Shown here one piece after another: positions 26,346-35,000 of a stretch of 35,000 bases of DNA; within the stretch, counting starts at the first letter, position 1; each line of letters begins with the position of its first letter. Below the pieces are notes generated by a model. It was not told the DNA's origin and searched no databases. It saw only the letters and a list, made by a program, of their open reading frames with translations. This stretch comes from Prorocentrum cordatum. Taxonomy: Eukaryota > Sar > Dinophyceae > Prorocentrales > Prorocentraceae. The position numbers and the translations under genes were made by a program. The DNA lies in assembly GCA_963575745.1 (NCBI GenBank), contig CAUYUJ010009391.1:70001-105000 (forward strand). Reading direction: 5' to 3'.

Positions 26346-28225
26346 AGTGGGCCTGCAGGGTAGGGGGGTCCGGCAACATCACTCCACTGATCTGATTGGC
26401 TCTGCCTCCGAGCGTGTAGCTCGGCAGTTTCGTTTCAATTTTGATAAATATGTGATTCAATTTTTTGAGGCAGGCCAGGATCGATGCTGTGTCCCTTGGG
26501 GTGTTCCCAAGTGTGGTGCGTCTCTTGGCCGGTCGGCCTCTCCCGCCTGCCCCAGCATGTCTGCTCAGGCCTGGAGGGTCTCAAGTTTTGGTTTCAATTC
26601 GCCGGCTGTGTACCCAGGTCGGGACCAGCTTGCCCTCAAAACGTGCACGTGCAATTGCACGTCGTGGAGTTCGGCCCAGGATTGGTTGCTCACGTGCAGC
26701 GCTTACATCGTTCTCCTTCAGGAAACCCATTTGTGCGAAGATCGGATCCCTGAGGCCCAGAACTGGCTGCTAAGGAAAGGTTGGAAAGGATTGTTCGAAC
26801 CTGCGAGATTCACGCCAGCCTCCGGCACCTCAGGCCGGGTGGCAGTGGTTTGCCGTAGCTTCTTAGGCCTGGCTGCTCCTTCGACTGGTTCCCAAGTTGT
26901 TGCGCATCGGGCTATAGCTGCTCAGGTGAACCTTCCCGGGCAGGATCCCTTCTTGGTTGTCAGTTGTTATTTGCATGATTGCCAGGACCTGTCGGACCAC
27001 AACATGTTCATTCTCTACAAGATAGGTGGTCTGGTTTCGAAATGTCTCAGGTCGTACATCATCGGTGGCGACTTTCACATGCCACCAGCGCTTCTAGGAG
27101 CTTGTAAGTTTGTCGAGGATCTTGCTGCCCAGTTGATTGACACCGTGCTCGGCACTTGCACCTCTACTTCCACCAAGGGGAGGAATAACTACGACAACTT
27201 CATTGTGTCCAGCGGGCTCTCCAAAGGAGTTCGGGACATCAGTATTGACGCCCTGGCTCCCATTACCCCTCACTCCCCAGTGGTCTTAAGTTTCCACCCC
27301 CGTCTGTATGAGCTTAAGGCCTTCTCCTTTCGGAAACCTCCCCGTCTTCCGCCTTCGGCCCCGATCGGCCCGTGCCCCGAGCCGCCCGATTGGTCTTCTG
27401 TGTCCGAGCTTGCGGATGAAGTGTTGGAGTGTGCCAGGACGGGGGATAGGCAGGCCCACAAGGGATTCGTTCACCTTTACCGCTCTTGGGCCAATCTTGC
27501 CGAGCGCGAGCTTGCGCGCTCGTTGCAAGTTGAGCTGCCGAAATACGGGTGTAGGGGTGAGAATCCGCAACTGTGGTGGGTGGACATTCATAGGAAGGAT
27601 AGTCGGCCTCACCGACATCCCCTCTTGTATGCTGTGAGGTGGCTGGCTCACTCTTTCAGGATCTGGGCGACTTCGCAGTGGCCTGGTTTGTCGGCGGCCT
27701 CCGACGTGCAGCCCCGCGCCGGGGCTTCTGGAGGTGCTGAACCCGTTAAGCCTCCTGCTGCTGCCGACCTCTCCTCGCGGTCCAAGGTCCTGCTTGAGCC
27801 AAATCGTTTTTTGGTTGAGCAGTTGCATCGGAGTGAGCACGCCCCCCTGTTCGGTTCTGTTCAGGAGGCTGTGCGTTCTGGCTGCTCACGGGACCTCGCC
27901 GCATCTCTTCTTGAACGGCTTGCTACTGTGCTCGACTTGGAGTCCAGTCGAGCCCGGCAGGAGGGGGAGCGGTCGTGGAAAGCTTGGCTTCCGAAGGATT
28001 TGGACAAGGGGGGGCGCAATGCCCACCTTTGGACGAAACCTGTTGAGGCGTGGCAGCCCTGAACCACTCTTTCTGCTGATGGACAGGTCATTGCCGACCC
28101 GCTTGCCTTGCTGCGGGCAGAAGGCGAGAAGTTTCGAGATCTTTGGCTGGCCGAAGACTCCACCGAGTGTTTTCCCGAGCCGTCGTATTTCGTTCCCCTG
28201 GAGCCTCTCCCTCGGATCTCGGTTG
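26346..28225 (+). pseudogene. LINE-B ORF2, endonuclease domain and linker
   Basis: This frame is open well upstream of the ORF1 stop; no clear ORF2 start is visible (candidate ATG near 26558, MSAQAWRVSSF). APE motifs in order are CNCTSW (Asn), LLQETHL (Glu), SGRVAVVCR, GGDFHMP near 27065 (GDFN-type, with His for Asn), NNYDNFIVS (catalytic Asp) and TPHSPVV (His). The linker is Leu/Arg-rich and ends AHLWTKPVEAWQP at a TGA (28060-28062). The frame continues past it (LRAEGEKFRDLWLA, PSYFVPLEPLPRIS), then shifts near 28222-28232. The domain would nick the target site. Confidence 0.8.
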
Positions 28226-29115
28226 AAAGCTTTGAGGACCGCCAGTCGGTCCTACGGCACCAGGTCGGCTGTGTCGGTGGACGGGTTCCACATGAAGCAC
28301 TTCAGTTTCCTGTCGGACGGGGCCCTGAGTGCTTTCGCGTCGCTTCTCATGGTTTGCGAAATCATGTCCTCGTTGCCTGTGCAGATTCGGCTCGTTATGC
28401 TGGCGATGATCCCGAAGGCCCTTGGTGGGCTGAGGCCGATTGGGACTTTCACGGCTCCCTGCCGCATCTGGGGCAAAATACGTCGGTCCGTGGCCTTGGA
28501 GTGGGAAAAGACTCACCTCCAGTCCTTCTTCGCCGGGCACGGCTTCAAGAGCGCGTCAGACGTGGTCTGGCGCCAAGCCTTGGCCAGCGAGCAGGCTCAT
28601 TCATCTGGCCTCGTGGCCGCCAGCCTGCTGTGGGACTTGTACAAGTTCTATGAGCTGATCGACCTCGAATCGCTCATGCAGAAGTGCATCGATCATGGAT
28701 TCTCGATTGTTGTCGCTTGGCTCTGCATTGGAACTTATCGACCAGCTCGTTTTATCAATATTGTTGGTTTCCTAGCAGGGCCTTTCATAGGGGCCCTCCG
28801 TGGTGTCATTGCAGGCTGCAGTATGGCTACCACCTTCGTGCGCATTTTTTACATGGAGGCTTTCTCGAGGATCCCACTTCGCCCTGCTGTTCAGCTCGAC
28901 CTATATATCGACGACATCGGCCTGGCTGCTCGTGGGGCGCTTCCGCAGGTCCTGGAAGGTTTGAAGTCTGGGGCGGATGCAGTGTATCGGGCCATCACCG
29001 TGGATTTAGGCCTCGCGATCTCTCCAGACAAGGCCGGCTTGATCGCTAGCTGCCCTCGACTCGGACGTCTCTTGGAGCAGGTGCTTGGAAAGGTCTCTGG
29101 GAAAAGGTTTCACGG
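28226..29115 (+). pseudogene. LINE-B ORF2, reverse transcriptase domain with intact YIDD
   Basis: A single frame holds the RT core: VSVDGFHMKHFSFLSD; the fingers motif MIPKALGGLRPI; motif A WDLYKFYE (28630-28653, first Asp at 28633); motif B RGVIAGCSMATTF; motif C LYIDDIGLAARG (YIDD at 28904-28915); and SPDKAGLIAS. All catalytic Asp residues are present. The frame is entered through a shift near 28225 and left by another near 29100-29115 (before FTGSATNFGIDD). The polymerase copies the element RNA at the nicked target. Confidence 0.88.
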
Positions 29116-30185
29116 GTTCGGCCACCAATTTTGGCATCGATGATGCTGCTGGCCGCCCGCTCCGAGTTCGTGGTGGAGCTGTCGAGCGTAAGAAGCGGAC
29201 AGCTCACCTTCGTGCGCGTGTTCGCCGCATCGTATGTCAGCGCAAGTTTCTTGGAGCGCCCGCTCGGCGTATCTTTGCGAGTGGGCCCCTGCCGGGCATC
29301 ACTTATGGGGCGGAAGTGCACGGGGCCAGTGACAGGGAATTGGAATTTCTCAGAGTGCAGGCGGGGAAATGCATGCGACCTTCAGCTGGAGGGAGGTCGC
29401 TTACTGCGACGTTGATCTGTGGCGACGACCCATGTTGGTATGCAGCTGTTGCTCCTACTGTGCGCTTGAGTAAGGAAATATGGGCAGGTCAGTGCCATGC
29501 CTTCCTGTATTACATTCCTCTCCCTGACTTGAGGAAAGCCTGGGCCACTATCTTCGAGCGCCCCAACAGGCAACCTGCGAAATGGAGTGCGGTGTGCGGC
29601 CCCGTTGGGGCCCTGTTCCTTTCCGTTAAAAGACTTGGGTGGGCTATGCCAAGTTTTGCTGTGCTTCGTGACCGCGCTGGTGTCGACGTCGTGCTCACTT
29701 TCATCAGCCCCCAGTTCCTCGAGGGCATTCTCCAGAAGGCCGTCATCCGGCTCCTCGAGGTCTCGGCGGCTAACAAGATTGGGGAAGGATGGGGCAGGGC
29801 TTGCTTTGATATTGTGAAGGCCCAGGCTAAGTCGAGCAAGTATTCGCCTCTGGAGCGCGGCTCCATCCGATGCTTGGCGTGCGACGGCTGCTGGACAGCT
29901 GAGCGAACGACCAGACTCGGGTACCAGCTGACGGAGCAGCAGCAGCTCTGCCCGCTTTGCGGCAAGGCGACGGACTCAATATTTCATCGGTTGTGGCAGT
30001 GCGAAGCTTGCGCAGATGAGCGAGCTGAACTTGCCGCGGCCTCAGTGCGGGCCGAGTCCGATGGCGATCTCTCCCCCTTCCGACCTTGTGTTGTTCACTC
30101 GGGGCGCCTTTGCCCACCCCGGGTCGTTCTGGCCCAACCCTCGTTCGGTCGACGCCCGGGTGGTCAGATCGAACAACTACCGTGA
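29110..30185 (+). pseudogene. LINE-B ORF2, post-RT region with Cys/His finger
   Basis: Continues the RT in a third frame: SATNFGIDDAAG, a basic stretch (AVERKKRTAHLRARVRRI), PGITYGAEVHGAS, a long helical region, CLACDGCWTAERTTRLGY and then CPLCGKATDSIFHRLWQC near 29949-30002. The last is a C-x2-C-x7-H-x4-C finger like the one in LINE-A. It probably helps to hold the nucleic acid. The frame ends with a TGA at 30183-30185; RNase H resumes in a different frame. Confidence 0.78.
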
Positions 30186-30189
30186 AGGG

Positions 30190-30844
30190 GAAGATGGGGA
30201 CCTGCAAGGGGGCCGGTTTGTGGACGGGTCGTTCTTCAAGCATCCAATCGCTGATTTAGGGCGTGCAGGCTGGAGTGTGTGCCAGGTTGCGGAGGGTGGG
30301 GAGCTGCTTTGTTCCGTCCTCGGCCCAGTGCACCACCCGTTGCCGCAGTCGGCCCCTGCTGCTGAGTTTTCAGCGTTCGGGATGGTTGCGCTGCAGGTTG
30401 TTGGAGACAGCCACGTTTACTCTGACTGTGCCGCGGTGGTGGGGCACCGCAGCCTACCGCCTTTCAGCGGCTTTCGTACAGGCGCAAATCTTCAGGGATT
30501 TTCCAATATGTCAATCCTGTGTCTCGCCTCAAGTCGCTCACGAAAGTTCGTGCTCACCTCTCGGTTGACGACCCTGATTTGTCGCCGGAGGAATTGTTCA
30601 GGAGGAAGGGCAACGATCACGCTGACAGAGCTGCGCGTGAAGGTGCCCGACTCCGCCCTCAGGCCTCGTCGGAGGAGCACGAAACCGTTGACAGACTGGT
30701 GCGGATCTCTAAAACTGTGTGTAGGCTAGCCGCCAAGCTGCTTCCGAAGTGGCCGAGACTTGACTTGAATGGGGTTGAGTTCAAGAGGTGCAGCCAGTGG
30801 AGCAGCACGATTGGCAAAGGTTCGGGAATGTCTGGCGGTAAGCT
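30190..30844 (+). pseudogene. LINE-B ORF2, RNase H domain, frameshifted but with all four acidic residues
   Basis: The first half reads FVDGSFFKHP (Asp codon 30223-30225), GRAGWSVCQV, AAEFSAFGM (Glu 30364-30366) and VYSDCAAVVG (Asp 30424-30426). The frame then shifts near 30440-30465 (continuing as SAAFVQAQIFRDF) and again near 30505-30515, giving LTKVRAHLS and GNDHADRAA (last Asp 30624-30626). All D-E-D-D residues are present, spread over three frames. A linker (VDRLVRISKTVCRLAAKLL) follows to about 30870. Confidence 0.82.
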
Positions 30845-31336
30845 GTGTGTAGGAAGGGCTCCAGGTCGGTGGTGATGCCTGAGCCAGGGAGGTGTGCTGG
30901 ACCCCGCCAGCATGATATGGACGCGGCCGAGTCTAACGGTCACAAGCCGGCGCTTTTTCACTTGTCGGACGGCTCCGATTGTTTCTTGTGTCTGAGCTGC
31001 GGGGCATTCCTCCACCAGGGAGCGCTAGTGAAGAGCAACTTTGCTGGCAGGTGCCTCACGGAGCTCAGCAGACACGGCAAAACCAATTTCAACAAGATCT
31101 CGTCAGGCTTCCATCCCAGAGACAAGAATCTGAGGATTGTTGATGCGCCTGTGGTGCCAGCGTTTGCCCTTGGGCTCGATCCTGGCGCCAGTCTCGAGGC
31201 CAGTGCAGTGCCGCCCTCTCCCGACGCTGCCTCTGCACTTAGAAATGTCGCTTCGGCACTCAGGCTGGAGGTCGCCGCGTCGAGCGGCCACAACTCTCAC
31301 AGCAGACCTGAAGGTTCAGAGTTTGGCTCAGGTTAA
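30845..31336 (+). pseudogene. LINE-B ORF2, Cys-rich C-terminal domain
   Basis: After another frame change, HKPALFHLSDGSDCFLCLSC leads to GAFLHQGALVKSNFAGRC and ISSGFHPRDKN, matching the LINE-A tail (H...LFCRFCG...C...LGRGLPP). A low-complexity Ala/Ser/Pro tail ends at TAA 31334-31336. The conserved H, CxxC and C spacing suggests a zinc-binding fold; function unknown. The 3' region 31337-31467 has no further coding signal. Confidence 0.65.
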
Positions 31337-31461
31337 ACAGATTACGCGTGTGCACTTTTTGTCCAGCTTACAGAGGAAGGGCAGAGCGGCATGAGTACGA
31401 GTCCCTCCATGTGACCTCGCCAGCCCATGGTTGAATAGTTGGCAGCTTTGCGTCGATGTTT

Positions 31462-31482
31462 AAAAAATCCTCCTGCTCCGCG
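31462..31482 (+). repeat. A6 end of LINE-B and right target-site duplication
   Basis: A6 at 31462-31467 is followed at once by the second copy of TCCTCCTGCTCCGCG (31468-31482). The A-run at the junction is what target-primed reverse transcription of a short-tailed RNA would leave. Confidence 0.75.
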
Positions 31483-31846
31483 TCGTCGGTGCCGTTCTCG
31501 CTGCAGGTTCGGGTGACGCAGTGGTATCACGGTGGCATCGCTCCCCGACGGCGCCCGCGCGGGCGAGCGCGCGCGTTCCCCGTGGGGCTGTGCGCGCGGA
31601 GGTGTACGCCACCGCGCACGGGCCCGAGTATCTCGCGACAGGAGGGGAGGGGGTGCGCGTGGGAGGGAGGAGTCCTTGCAGAGAATACAGCGGCAGCCGC
31701 CGATGCGACCGCGACGGCGACTGGCCAAGGCGAGGACGAGCACGATGGACGAACGAGCACAGCGACGACGGACGACGGAGAAAATTGCGGTACCAATCGC
31801 TCACTGGGCGAGGACGTCTGCGCGGCGGGAGGGATGAAGGCAAGAG

Positions 31847-31934
31847 AGGAGGAGGAGGAGGAGGGCCAGGAGGAGGAGGAGGAGGAGGAGGAGGAGGAGG
31901 AGGAGGAGGAGGAGGAGGAGGGAGGAGGAGGGAG
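31847..31934 (+). repeat. GGA microsatellite
   Basis: GGAGGA with a few GCC and AGGG interruptions. The preceding 31483-31846 is GC-rich DNA with no recognised gene; so is 31935-32530. Confidence 0.92.
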
Positions 31935-32530
31935 GAGACCACAATGGGTGTGGTTACGGTAGGTTCGCGTCGTGTCGACCAGTGGCGACTCCGCCGCCGG
32001 CGTTACAGCGTGGAGCGCCGCAGTTGACCCAGAAGCGGTCGATGTTTGACGATCGGAAACAGACGATCGTTTAAGGCAGACCGATCACCGCGGTGTCAGG
32101 AACCAACGCCAGGGTCGACACTGCACGAGCCCGCGGTACGCCGGGGTGTGGTCTGCGATCGGCGCCGCTGAGGCTTCGGGGGTCACTCGCCATATGGGGA
32201 AACGGTTCCTCAGGGAAACGGGTCCCGAGGCCTTTTTTTGCCGCGTTCGGGCTCTCGGGGCCCGCCACGGGCCCCAGGACTCTCAGACAGCGACCCAGGA
32301 CGAGCACGGGGTCCCAGGGGAAGGCCCGAAGGCCCAGTACCTGTTTCCCTCGGGGCCCGCTTCCCCCGTGTAACGTCGCCACGTTGCGCCAGACGTGCTG
32401 AGCCCTGGTCGGGGGGCGCGGCAGAGATCTCCGTCGGGGTCCTCGCCCGCCCCGGGCGCGGGCTGCGAACCACACCCTTGGCAAGCCACACGCCTCGGAG
32501 TCGCCGACGCGGGCAGGGACGGCAAAGGAT

Positions 32531-32602
32531 CAGAGGAGGGCCAGCTGAGACAATGGTAGTTGGCCTTCGGGGGCCTCCCTCGTCGTCACGGGTGGACGCC
32601 GG
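32531..32602 (+). repeat. Dispersed repeat, copy 2 (CAGAGGAGGGCCA family)
   Basis: CAGAGGAGGGCCAGCTGAGA, CAATGGTAGTTGGCCTTCGG and CCTCGTCGTCACGGGTGGAC. It is repeated with changes at 32816-32912, 285 bp downstream. Confidence 0.65.
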
Positions 32603-32815
32603 ACACGTCCCGTGGGACCGTGTGATGGCTTTCCAACGGGTCGGCGGGGGCGCCGTGCGCCACGCACTCAGCACCTGTATTCAGCATGCATGACATGCTG
32701 CGGCGTCGCCGCTACACGAGGTAAAGCGTCAACGGAAGACTTTTGATGAAATGTTCGATTCGTTTGGCACTTGCAGGCCATGGCGAAGAAACTGCATTCC
32801 GTGCGGCAATGAACT

Positions 32816-32915
32816 CAGAGGAGGGCCATCTGAGGCAACGGTAGTTGGCCTTCGGCGGGCCCCCTCGTCGCCACGGCTGGACGCAGCTCGAAATTTTAGT
32901 GCGTTCGGATCCCGG
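32816..32915 (+). repeat. Dispersed repeat, copy 3 (CAGAGGAGGGCCA family)
   Basis: CAGAGGAGGGCCATCTGAGG, CAACGGTAGTTGGCCTTCGG, CCTCGTCGCCACGGCTGGAC and GCTCGAAATTTTAGTGCG. Its second half matches 9702-9750. The following 32916-33150 is G-rich with no gene recognised. Confidence 0.65.
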
Positions 32916-33150
32916 GAGGGGTCCAGGGATCGATTTGGAGCTGCCGTTGTCTCAGCTCGCGCTGCCCCGAGTGGAGTCGTCAGTCGGGAGGAGGTTGGAG
33001 GGGTGGGGGAGGGCGGACTGGGGGGGAGGGGGAGGGACAGGGCCGGGGGAGGGGACGGGAGGGAGGGAGGGGTGTGCGCGACAAGGGGGGGAAGGAGGTG
33101 GGGATGGAAGGAGTGAGGATTCGGAGGGCTGTATGCTCTCATCTCAAAGT

Positions 33151-33439
33151 ATGCTATCAGCTGTTGGGCCTGTTTTCCACCACCACCACAAGTTGAAGGG
33201 GGGGGGGTCCTCGTCCTCGTCCTCCACCTCCCCCACCTTCTCCTCCTCCTCCTCCTCCTCCTCCTCCCTCTCCTCCTCCTCCTCCTCCTCTTTGTCCTCT
33301 TCGTTCTCCTCCTCCTCTTCGTTCTCCTCATCCTCCTCCTCGTCCTCCTACTCGTCATCCTCCACCTCCTTCTCCCCTCCAACTTAATTATGGTGGTGGT
33401 GGTGGTGATGGAAAACAAGCCCATCAATGCTATCAGCTG
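33151..33439. mobile_element. 263-bp terminal-inverted-repeat element with TCC core and 13-bp flanking direct repeats
   Basis: ATGCTATCAGCTG occurs perfectly at 33151-33163 and 33427-33439 and brackets 33164-33426. The left end reads TTGGGCCTGTTTTCCACCAC, ACCACC, ACAAGTTG. The reverse complement of the right end reads TTGATGGGCTTGTTTTCCATCACCACC... and, after more CACCAC and TAATT, AAGTTG. Between the arms lies a TCC/TCG tract (33206-33375). The flanking repeats look like a target-site duplication. A half copy occurs at 11796-11895. It has no coding capacity, so it would be mobilised in trans. Confidence 0.75.
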
Positions 33440-33446
33440 AATTGGC

Positions 33447-33779
33447 ATGCAGTCGCGTGTCGTTGTATGCACCTGGTCTCACGCTTGTTTTAGAGAGGAT
33501 CACAGGGCAGACTTTCGATGTTTTCGTTGCTGGGTTGTTCCAGGCGTCGGAGTGGAGGATCTCATTTTACGACGCTGGCTCGATTGCAATCGCATGGGTG
33601 ATTGTTTTGTGCGGATCACACCGTGGATGCATGCAGCTGCTCTCGGAAAGGCGAGACTTCAGGGGACTCGAAGCTATTCGTTTGCTCTGCTGGAGCCTGC
33701 TGCGCCGAAGCGGTTGTCTCGCGCGGCGGCCGTTTGCGAGTTTTTCTTATCGTCATGCACAGGATGTGCATTCAGTTGA
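33447..33779 (+). CDS. Unassigned open frame in a less GC-rich segment
   Basis: One plus-strand frame has an even residue mix (VEDLILRRWLDCNRMGD, FVRITPWMHAAALGKARL) and ends CTGCAFS. An overlapping frame from 33427 is equally open, so the choice is uncertain. No family was recognised and no neighbouring exons are visible; 33780-33923 holds nothing further. Confidence 0.2.
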   Translation: MQSRVVVCTWSHACFREDHRADFRCFRCWVVPGVGVEDLILRRWLDCNRMGDCFVRITPWMHAAALGKARLQGTRSYSFALLEPAAPKRLSRAAAVCEFFLSSCTGCAFS

Positions 33780-33923
33780 AGAAGATACGCCAAGGGACAC
33801 TTGACATGGTGTAACATGTGCAGCATCGCAGAGGGGCCGCACTTGTGTCGGATGCAGCACACCATGTGGTGGGAGCGTCTGGAGGACTCAATTGTTGTAG
33901 GAGTCCACCAGTACACGGCCTGA

Positions 33924-34853
33924 TTGGCAGCGGTTCTTCCCCGCATGCCCCGAGGTCTCATTCCCAGATCTTCGATCCTGTCCGCCGCTGACCTGCGGCG
34001 ACTGCTGCTGCCTAGAGGGGCCTCGCTCCCTCATGCGGGCACGACTGGGGCGGCCATCGCCGTGGCCTTCCTCCGCGTCGGCCTGGCGCTGGGCTGCGTC
34101 GCGGGCTTCCTGGCGGGCCGGCCGCTGCCGGCGGTGGCGTGCCCGCGTCGGCGCGCGGGCGCCGCGGCGGCCTCCGCCGTGCCTGCGCTGCGCGGGCGCC
34201 GCCCGCCGAGCGGGCGCCCCTGGCCGACGAGGCGCGCGTGGACCTCGTCGAGGCTGCCGGGGCCCAGGCGGCGGCGGTGCGCGAGCGCCGCTCGGCGCCT
34301 GCGCGCTGCTGATGGCCCTGGCGGCCGCGGCCGCCCCGGGCGTCGCCGTCCCCACGCCTTCCTGGCGGCGGGCGGCGTCGAGGGGGGCTTCGTCGCGGCG
34401 CAGCGCAAGGTCGGAGGCGCCCCGTCGTGGCGTGAAAGGCTGGTCCTGCTGGTCCAAGCCAATCCGCCCCAGTCGTTCACGGGGGTCGCGCCAGGCGGCG
34501 ACTGCTACGCGGAAGACTTGCTGCCGGGCGGGGACATCATGGCATGGACGAGTCTCAGCGGCGGTGTGTCAGGCGGAGGTGCGCCAGCGATCGGAGGCCA
34601 GAGAGCCTACGGATTTTCTACGTTTCGTCTGCTTCACGCTGTGCTGGCTGATCGCACGGCCGCCGCCGCTCGGAGGAATGCTATCGCCAATCCAGCCTTT
34701 GCCGTGAACGTGGGGAGGGCGGGCGCCAGAAGCCCTGCTGCGGCCCCTGCTGGTCTGGCGGTCGCTGCCGTCCCGGCTCCAGGTCCTGCCGCCGATGTGA
34801 CGGGGGGGGGAAGTTCTTTGCTCGGGGGCGGCAAAGAGGGGGGTGATGACTAG
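33924..34853 (+). CDS. Hypothetical 309-residue protein with an N-terminal hydrophobic segment
   Basis: A continuous frame starts at ATG 33924 (an alternative is ATG 33945, MPRGLIPRSS) and ends at TAG 34851-34853. Residues about 38-72 include TTGAAIAVAFLRVGLALGCV and AGFLAGRPL, a likely membrane segment or signal anchor. An Arg/Ala-rich middle follows, where other frames are also open and frameshifts are possible. The C-terminal half is more protein-like: WRERLVLLVQANPPQSF, GVAPGGDCYAEDLLPGG, AYGFSTFRLLHAVLAD, then an Ala/Pro/Gly tail. From memory, a WxERLxL...TPDGDxYxExL pattern recurs in predicted retroelement-like proteins of dinoflagellates, which I could not check. It could be a host membrane protein or the first part of another element. 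Confidence 0.4.
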   Translation: MAAVLPRMPRGLIPRSSILSAADLRRLLLPRGASLPHAGTTGAAIAVAFLRVGLALGCVAGFLAGRPLPAVACPRRRAGAAAASAVPALRGRRPPSGRPWPTRRAWTSSRLPGPRRRRCASAARRLRAADGPGGRGRPGRRRPHAFLAAGGVEGGFVAAQRKVGGAPSWRERLVLLVQANPPQSFTGVAPGGDCYAEDLLPGGDIMAWTSLSGGVSGGGAPAIGGQRAYGFSTFRLLHAVLADRTAAAARRNAIANPAFAVNVGRAGARSPAAAPAGLAVAAVPAPGPAADVTGGGSSLLGGGKEGGDD

Positions 34854-34863
34854 GGGGGGGTGG

Positions 34864-34887
34864 ATATCATGGCAGGGGCCATGATAT
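34864..34887. repeat. Perfect hairpin just after the 309-residue frame
   Basis: ATATCATGGC (34864-34873), loop AGGG, GCCATGATAT (34878-34887). It starts 10 bases past the stop codon and is followed by a T-rich patch and C-runs. GGCCATGATTT recurs near 34970. It may be a 3'-processing signal, or the inverted-repeat edge of an element that continues outside the window. Confidence 0.6.
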
Positions 34888-35000
34888 TTCCCCAGATTTC
34901 ATGGCGCCTCTTCTTATTTTATGACGTCCCTGGCCCCCCCCCCTGGGCCGCGCACGTGCCGCCGGCCATGATTTGCACCCCCCCCTCTTGGACGCCCCCC

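Larger units (their letters stand above)
24937..31467 (+). mobile_element. LINE-B: near full-length APE-type LINE with RNase H
   Basis: The element is 6,531 bp. It has a 113-bp 5' region, ORF1 (25050-26345), ORF2 with endonuclease, RT, Cys/His finger, RNase H and Cys-rich tail (to 31336), a 131-bp 3' region and a short A6 end, flanked by a 15-bp direct repeat. ORF1 is intact; ORF2 carries one stop and at least four frameshifts. Key catalytic residues are kept, so the inactivation is recent compared with LINE-A. No spliced leader was found at the 5' end, unlike LINE-A. Confidence 0.9.

Noticed and set aside
26855-26875. GCCGTAGC followed by TTAGGC, resembling the start of a spliced leader
   Set aside because: It is in the middle of the endonuclease frame, and the TTTTGGCTCAAG half is absent.
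27794-27806. CTTGAGCCAA, the complement of the SL end TTGGCTCAAG, inside LINE-B
   Set aside because: Only ten bases match, antisense to the element and within ORF2 coding sequence; no CCGTAG part is present.

Overview
The window looks like nuclear DNA of a dinoflagellate. It is GC-rich, dominated by transposon remains, microsatellites and minisatellites, and carries a copy of the dinoflagellate trans-spliced leader (SL) as DNA (minus strand, 6052-6031). No bacterial-type operons, rRNA or tRNA genes were recognised, and no complete host gene can be asserted. A gene-poor, repeat-rich stretch of this kind fits a GC-rich core dinoflagellate; the genus cannot be read from the sequence.

Two long LINE-type (non-LTR) retrotransposons frame the window. 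LINE-A occupies 1-6052 on the minus strand; its 3' end runs off the window. LINE-B occupies about 24937-31467 on the plus strand. Both have the same plan. ORF1 has a CxxC...CxxC zinc finger and a coiled coil. ORF2 has an APE-type endonuclease, a reverse transcriptase, a Cys/His finger, an RNase H and a final Cys-rich domain. Both are broken by stops and frameshifts. LINE-A has also lost key residues: the RT YxDD motif reads HVDG and the first RNase H Asp is Gly. LINE-B keeps YIDD and all four RNase H acidic residues, has an intact ORF1, ends in A6 and is flanked by a perfect 15-bp direct repeat, so it is probably the younger insertion.

The most informative site is the 5' end of LINE-A. A near-complete SL is followed directly by a 15-nt SL relic cut exactly after the internal AG of the SL, and then by a possible third, decayed relic. 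This is the expected trace of a LINE transcript that was trans-spliced, copied into DNA, transcribed and trans-spliced again.

Between the LINEs (6053-24936) lie short dispersed repeats, several present twice in this window: an AT-rich repeat (6731 and 24063), a repeat ending in a TCC tract (8496 and 16136 inverted), an inverted-repeat element (9084 and 20820), a 165-bp direct repeat (11421 and 11995), and a GC-rich family (8850, 21286, 24183). There is a nested palindrome (12346-12498), minisatellites with units of 97, 82, about 100 and 73 bp, a CCCACTGTCC array of about 0.9 kb and many TCC/GGA tracts. Weak hints of coding sequence exist (ankyrin-like near 6.5 kb, WD40-like near 13.7 kb). After LINE-B come more GGA/TCC tracts, a 263-bp terminal-inverted-repeat element with a 13-bp direct repeat on each side (33164-33426), and an unassigned 309-codon open frame (33924-34853) followed by a perfect hairpin.

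A recurring theme is that the mobile sequences sit against TCC/GGA or other pyrimidine-rich tracts, which suggests a shared target preference or a shared tail type.
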